A stretch of 64,000 bases of DNA, taken from NCBI GenBank assembly GCA_963402885.1, contig OY727093.1, forward strand, positions 32,053,409 to 32,117,408. Reading direction: 5' to 3'. Position numbers and translations under genes: made by a program. Below, one piece after another: positions 59,393-64,000 of the stretch. Source of the stretch: Antedon bifida. Lineage: Eukaryota > Echinodermata > Crinoidea > Comatulida > Antedonidae. Below the pieces are notes generated by a model that saw nothing but the letters and a program-made list of their open reading frames with translations, was not told the origin of the DNA and made no database searches. The stretch's first letter is position 1. Each line of letters opens with the position of its first letter.

Positions 59393-59500
59393 AGGGCATG
59401 TGGCGCACTGTGTTGGACATCGGACTACTGATCGTGAGGTCGTGGTTCAAATCCAACTCTCGCCACATTGCTTGTATCCTTAGGCAAGATACTTTACTTA
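59393..59500 (+). mobile_element. tRNA-derived SINE
   Basis: The A box-like TGGCGCACTGTG (59401-59412) and B box GGTTCAAATCC (59444-59454) are about 32 bases apart. They are followed by CGCCACATTGCTTGTATCCT TAGGCAAGATACTTTACTT, a tail typical of tRNA-derived SINEs. It lies between the convergent antistasin-type gene and NTAQ1. Confidence 0.72.
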
Positions 59501-59696
59501 CGTATATGGTGTACGCTAAAGTATCAAATTTAAGTTTGTATTATATTGTGCATATTTATAGGGCAACTAGATTACAATGACACTGTATAAAGTTGAGAAA
59601 ATATTAGTGACAATGTATAAAAAGACAATTATTTAAAATATTAGTGAAAATAAATAAAGTATAAATAATAATAACAATTACCTCATTTTCATTTTA

Positions 59697-62035
59697 TCAT
59701 CGTTTTGAAAATCTTTGGATGAGGGCGTCCAAATCCATGATGGACCCAACACCAACAGAGGCTTCCATAGATATAAAGTCAGCTAAATTGTTGCTAGCAT
59801 CTGAATCAAATAAGAATGTATTGTGTTACTTATGTAATATGTAAAGCAAAGCAATGATAGATATGCCCAAATATGGTAGTGATATGACCAAATACGGTAG
59901 TGATATGACATCATCATGTCCATATATGGGCACATATTTTCTGTCCATTGTGTATGACAGCTTGGGGAAGATGAACTCATATTCTACCACCACTGTACCG
60001 CAGAATTTCCAAAATGTTAATGTACCGACAGAAGCTGTACCATTACCTGTTGTTGATATGCATGGGTAGGTCGGAGGTGGCTTCAACCAATCACCATTAG
60101 CTGCTTTCATGTGTGATCTATCAGATGCAAATTTTTCTAGAAACACTGCACCAGGAACCACTCTGAACATCCTTATATGGATATAAAGAAAAAAAATACA
60201 TTTGTTAACAATCAAAATAAACATACAGACAGTTCACTTGTCATTGTAAGAGTGATCAAATGAATTAAAGATGTATTGTCCCCCAAAAACATGAAAAATG
60301 AAAATGAATTAAATCTAACTTTGAATAGGTTATTTTAAGTTAATCACTTCCGTAGAAAAAAAATGGGAAAAAAAAATGTTATTATAAAATAACATAATGG
60401 TTAAATTCAACCAAAAATCCATTGGCTGGCAGCCAATTTGACTATTTTGTGCTTTAAATTACAGTTTTTTCAGGTAAATAAATTTTGTTTAGATCCAATT
60501 TTTGGTCAAAGTGGATAACTTTTTATGTGACATTAAAATGGCATATTAAAAAAAAAAAATAATTTTTTTTTAATTGTTCAGGGGGACAATATATCTTTAT
60601 CTACATTTTTACCTGTGATACTTTTCTTGCAGTAAGTTCTCATCTCGTATTGCTTTTTGTATGTAATCATCAAATGATGATGGAAAACTAAGCCATGTGT
60701 CAAGATCATAAATATGACAACCTTCAGCTTCCTCATGGATTAAAATCACATGATAATCCTAAAAAAAAAGAATATTATTAGGAATATATTATCGTTTGTC
60801 TGTTTTAAAGAAAATTGAAAAATAAAGTCACATGTCATAGAAAGACCAATCAACATCAGGTCAGAGACAGGGAATTTTAAATATACTTGTGATGACAGAG
60901 TGACATCCTGTGCAACAAGGGTATGCTTAAATGAATTAACAATGTTTCTCAGGTGCAAAGCAAAACAATTGTATCAGTAAAAAGTGTTTTCATATTTACA
61001 AACTAGGGCTAATATAATAAATATATATTACCCAGACAACAAAACTGCCTTGATCAGCACTTCTTTGCTCCCAAATTCGTATCTGCAAATTAAAAAATTA
61101 TAACTATAATTTAAAAAAGACATTTTGTAACATTTGAATATTAAAATTCACTATTCAAGCACAATCAGTCATGAATATAATAATACATTACTCAAACGTT
61201 AAGGAATATATGTTGGCGACAAAATATATATGAATCTGTGGTGCTATCATACAGGGGAAAGGTACAAACTGTATGATGGTAGCGAAGGCTACCCATCCCA
61301 CTAAACAGTACTATCTATTCTAAAAAATTATCATTTATTATTAACAATAACATTTCCAGACTGAACAAGATAAAAACTAAATTATTATATTTGATTTTTC
61401 AAAAATCACGGGAGATACTGTTAGCTAAAAAATTGGGTGAGAAAATTAACATTTAATTTACCATTTTTGTATCGTTTGAAATGAACACGGCATAAACATT
61501 TTTCAACTGCTGCAGTCTACCACCATCCTGTAACTTGCTGCATAACTTCCAAACGTTTTCCTCACTTTAAAAACAAATTATTTTAATATTTAGATGTCAT
61601 GGCATCTCACCATCTCCACAGTACTACCATGGAGTTTAAAAAATAATTATTTGTTTACCTCCATGGTACTACTACTTTGTTTTTATGTTTATGATTAGGG
61701 AGAAGTATTTAATAATGAGAGTCAGGATGTGTTCCTAGCTAACAGAGGCCCATAAATAGCAGACAGACCCTCTATTAGACCGGCTACACACATAGCAGTA
61801 TATCCTCTCTAGCATGGAGTAAAGAATAATATATTTTTTACTCCATGTCTCTAGCCTCTTGGTTATTTACGGTAGGCCGGTCTACACATATATAATTATA
61901 GAGAGAGGCCTAGCTTGGCATCTACACAGCAGGTACAGATATCGTACTAATTAATGTTTATACATAAATGTAAAATTACCAATAACAGCTTGTATATATG
62001 CATTCATCACGATTAAATAATATGGACACCTCCAT
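59697..62035 (-). CDS. NTAQ1: NTAQ1, protein N-terminal glutamine amidohydrolase, 194 aa, six exons
   Basis: Exons on the minus strand are 61980-62035, 61462-61564, 61032-61082, 60613-60758, 60047-60171 and 59697-59800; phases agree (585 bases). NTAQ1 (formerly WDYHV1) deamidates N-terminal Gln to Glu in the Arg/N-degron pathway, in cytosol and nucleus. The Cys-His-Asp triad is present: Cys19 in CYTSCYC-like CIYTSCYCEENVW, His73 in WDYHVILIH and Asp88 in IYDLDTWL. The family block [20 protein letters not shown] is in exon 5 and DFISM in exon 6. Length is near the human 205 aa. The ATG follows TTGTC, and the frame runs directly into the conserved Cys motif, so the start is well placed. The codon of the catalytic Cys is split by intron 1 (TG|T). 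A 330-bp MITE occupies most of intron 4 and a degraded family 1 MITE lies in intron 5. Confidence 0.97.
59853..59945. mobile_element. MITE family 1, internal remnant without ends (NTAQ1 intron 5)
   Basis: Two CCCAAATATGGTAGTGATAT-type motifs and TCCATATATGGGCACAT remain, but both terminal repeats have been lost. Confidence 0.8.
60268..60597. mobile_element. MITE family 3 (mariner-type TA duplication), 330 bp
   Basis: The ends AAGATGTATTGTCCCCC and GGGGGACAATATATCTT are inverted repeats flanked by TA on both sides (60266-60267 and 60598-60599). The interior is AT-rich without an ORF. It lies in NTAQ1 intron 4. The TA duplication suggests mobilisation by a Tc1/mariner transposase. Confidence 0.85.
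61813..61845. repeat. short hairpin
   Basis: CATGGAGTAAA and TTTACTCCATG arms around a ~11-base AT loop, between NTAQ1 exons 1 and 2. A second CCATGGAG / CTCCATGG pair lies at 61637-61670. Confidence 0.7.
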
Positions 62036-63321
62036 GACAACATTTTAAAATTAATTTTCTTTGACAATTATTTCAACATGATGATCCTTATGCTGATGTT
62101 TACAACTAGACTCTGTGCTGTCGTCATATCACTGTTATCAGCCGCATTTTCCAGTCGTTATAGCGAGAGAAAACTTTTAACTGTTTTGAGGGCGCCATTC
62201 GTTAATTCATTTTTGGACAGGTAAACCACAACATTGGCAGTATTTTATGGGTTGGACGATGGACTTGGCTGCTACTAGTACGTCTAAGTCCCGGTCTAAG
62301 TTCAACAAAAGTACAATTAATAGTTTCAGATAAACGTAGAAAATATATATTATTTAATTTTATGTATTGAACTGAGGTATCTTAGTTACAGATACCGTAA
62401 CAATACAAAATATGCCAAGCAATAGATAACACTACAACCAGATGAAATTGTTTTCACAATATAGTATAATTTCACACCATGTACAAACATTACAGATAAG
62501 TACCACAATGATAAATTAGACGATAAATTTAACAACTCGTTGTTTGCACGCAACAACTTATGACAAAATATTTATACAGCAGCATATGGCAGCCTAAACC
62601 ATTGATGTTGACAATGATACCATTATAACATTTATTATGTAAAGATGGTTGATTTTCAACGTGTCTTTTGTGGTCTGGTTAATATGATGATCTAGGTCCT
62701 TGCATTGTGTTTCCATACTTCAATGCCAACACGTTAGGTTACAAATATTCTTAATTGATTTTATTCTATGTGTAAAATAATAATTACGATTTGGTAAAGT
62801 TTGAAATAGCTAGTGTTACTCATTTAATCAATTATTTCGAAAACCTTAACCCTTACATTCATTCATTTTTTTCATTTGGTAATTCATTCTTTTGGTCAAA
62901 ATCAATTTCAATATACAAGAACAATTACAATCAATACACTAAAAGTGGGAGTTAAAATGGTATAAAACTCCAAAAAACTTCACAAAGCATAAATGCAAGA
63001 ACGATTATAATAAACCATCCTATCAATATTGCATTTTGTGACTTTTCTGAATATTTCTGGATTTGAACAATTTGAGTGGTAGTAACGACAAGTGCCAGTC
63101 ATCTATCTGCATACAATTTTGTACAATTATTATTTCGAAAGTTCACGTACGTAACTATAAAACATGCAAAAGTTTGATACAGTATTTAAATACATGGCCG
63201 GCTGGTCAATTTAAAATCTCTTACACAATATTTTTTTCATTGCTCTAACTTGCCATTGGTGAATAACGAATCAGTTGTATATTTATTTCAGTGTTATTGT
63301 TCGTATTTAATGTATTTGTTA
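62036..63321. other. NTAQ1 upstream region and intergenic DNA
   Basis: The locally GC-richer part near 62110-62220 is the likely NTAQ1 promoter / 5' UTR area. No TATA box was recognised and no other gene was seen. Confidence 0.4.
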
Positions 63322-63504
63322 GTATGGAGCAAACCTTCGATTACCAAAAGTTATTTTGTTTGCTCCATCCAAAGAATGAACATCAACAGAAATAAAACAC
63401 ACAATTGGTTCCTTTTCTTCACCTCCACTTTTCAGATGTGCTACAGCATGTTCACATTCTTTCGCAAGAGCGTATACCGATGATGAAATGGTGGAAAAAG
63501 TCAT
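63322..63504 (-). CDS. unidentified short coding region, 61 codons from ATG
   Basis: On the minus strand, ATG at 63504 opens MTFSTISSSVYALAKECEHA and continues through AHLKSGGEEKEPIVCF, ISVDVHSLDGANKITF to a stop. The residue composition is protein-like (Val/Ile strands, a helix, charged linker), unlike neighbouring random ORFs. A possible acceptor (CATTATAG) is 5 bases before the ATG, and a possible donor (TTTTG|GTAATC) lies near 63347, so this may be one exon of a longer gene. The family was not recognised. Confidence 0.35.
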
Positions 63505-64000
63505 CAAACTATAATGATAACACGGTTATCTGTGGACAATATCTTTTGTGAAAAACAAGAATGGGAATAAACGCATCTGGACAACATTATATAAGAAGTA
63601 GACATGTAATGCACGGCACTTTCGTCTTACAGCCTTCAGGTAATGCTGCATCAAAGGTATGTACTAATACTATGTTGTTACGTTGTTTTATTTTTTTCTA
63701 ATTAGGGGCCTACAATAATAGCTTATTATTTTACTATATTTATTATCATTAACAAAACAAGCTAATGAAAATTTGAATAGAGAAAACTAAGGATGTGTTG
63801 TAATAATGTTATTATGTGACATTTTGTCTACATAGTTATTTTTTTTTCTCGACATATTATAAAACTGACTCCTAAATAACGAGAGGCAAGTCATGATTCA
63901 ACGTTCGATCTTTATGATTCCTGATAATGATAAAATAATATTGAACGAATGTGTTAATGAGAAGGAAAAAAAACACTCTGTGACCTTTTTCCATAATTAA
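63505..64000. other. right edge; possible promoter and first exon on +
   Basis: TATATAAGAAG at about 63589 is followed about 65 bp later by CTGCATCAAAG|GTATGTAC, a donor-like site near 63658. This could be the first non-coding exon of a gene extending right. Otherwise no feature was recognised. Confidence 0.22.

Noticed and set aside
59401-59460. tRNA gene
   Set aside because: A and B boxes are present but no complete cloverleaf or acceptor stem; a SINE tail follows.

Overview
This window reads as metazoan nuclear DNA. It is AT-rich and intron-rich, with GT-AG introns of about 0.1-6 kb, AATAAA poly(A) signals, tRNA-derived SINEs and many short inverted-repeat transposons. The gene types (DLGAP/GKAP scaffold, RING/B-box TRIM protein, EMI-EGF engulfment receptor, antistasin-repeat secreted protein, NTAQ1) fit a marine invertebrate, possibly an echinoderm. 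That taxonomic guess is inference and was not tested.

Layout. 1-4760: about 23 copies of a 196-bp unit, each an inverted repeat, bracketed by longer inverted arms. 5034-7290: two small exon-like segments on + that could be the 3' end of a gene lying left of the window. 8520-22246: a complete five-exon DLGAP-family gene on - (884 aa), with reading phase matching at every junction. 22250-32290: mostly non-coding, with one orphan coding exon on - (26699-26852) and a possible promoter/first exon near 30.7-30.85 kb. 32293-34000: a two-exon TRIM-type gene on + (445 aa). 36551-49372: a seven-exon Draper/MEGF10/CED-1-like receptor on + (1024 aa). 52405-59136: an eleven-exon secreted antistasin-repeat protein on + (603 aa). 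59697-62035: NTAQ1 on - (194 aa, six exons), tail-to-tail with the antistasin gene. 63322-63504: an unidentified ORF on -.

About 20 copies of one MITE family (terminal sequence AGCTCTGTCTACACTATCAA, TWA target-site duplications as in PIF/Harbinger elements) are scattered through introns and intergenic DNA, most densely between 41 and 59 kb. Two further MITE families are present.

The genes do not form an operon or an obvious pathway. Two points connect neighbours: the engulfment receptor and the antistasin protein are both Cys-rich extracellular or surface products encoded on the same strand, and the receptor carries a canonical ITAM in its cytoplasmic tail. The most novel-looking objects are the palindromic satellite inside a TIR-bounded element, and the ITAM receptor with a reduced EGF array and a large His/Gln/Thr/Ser tandem-repeat cytoplasmic region.
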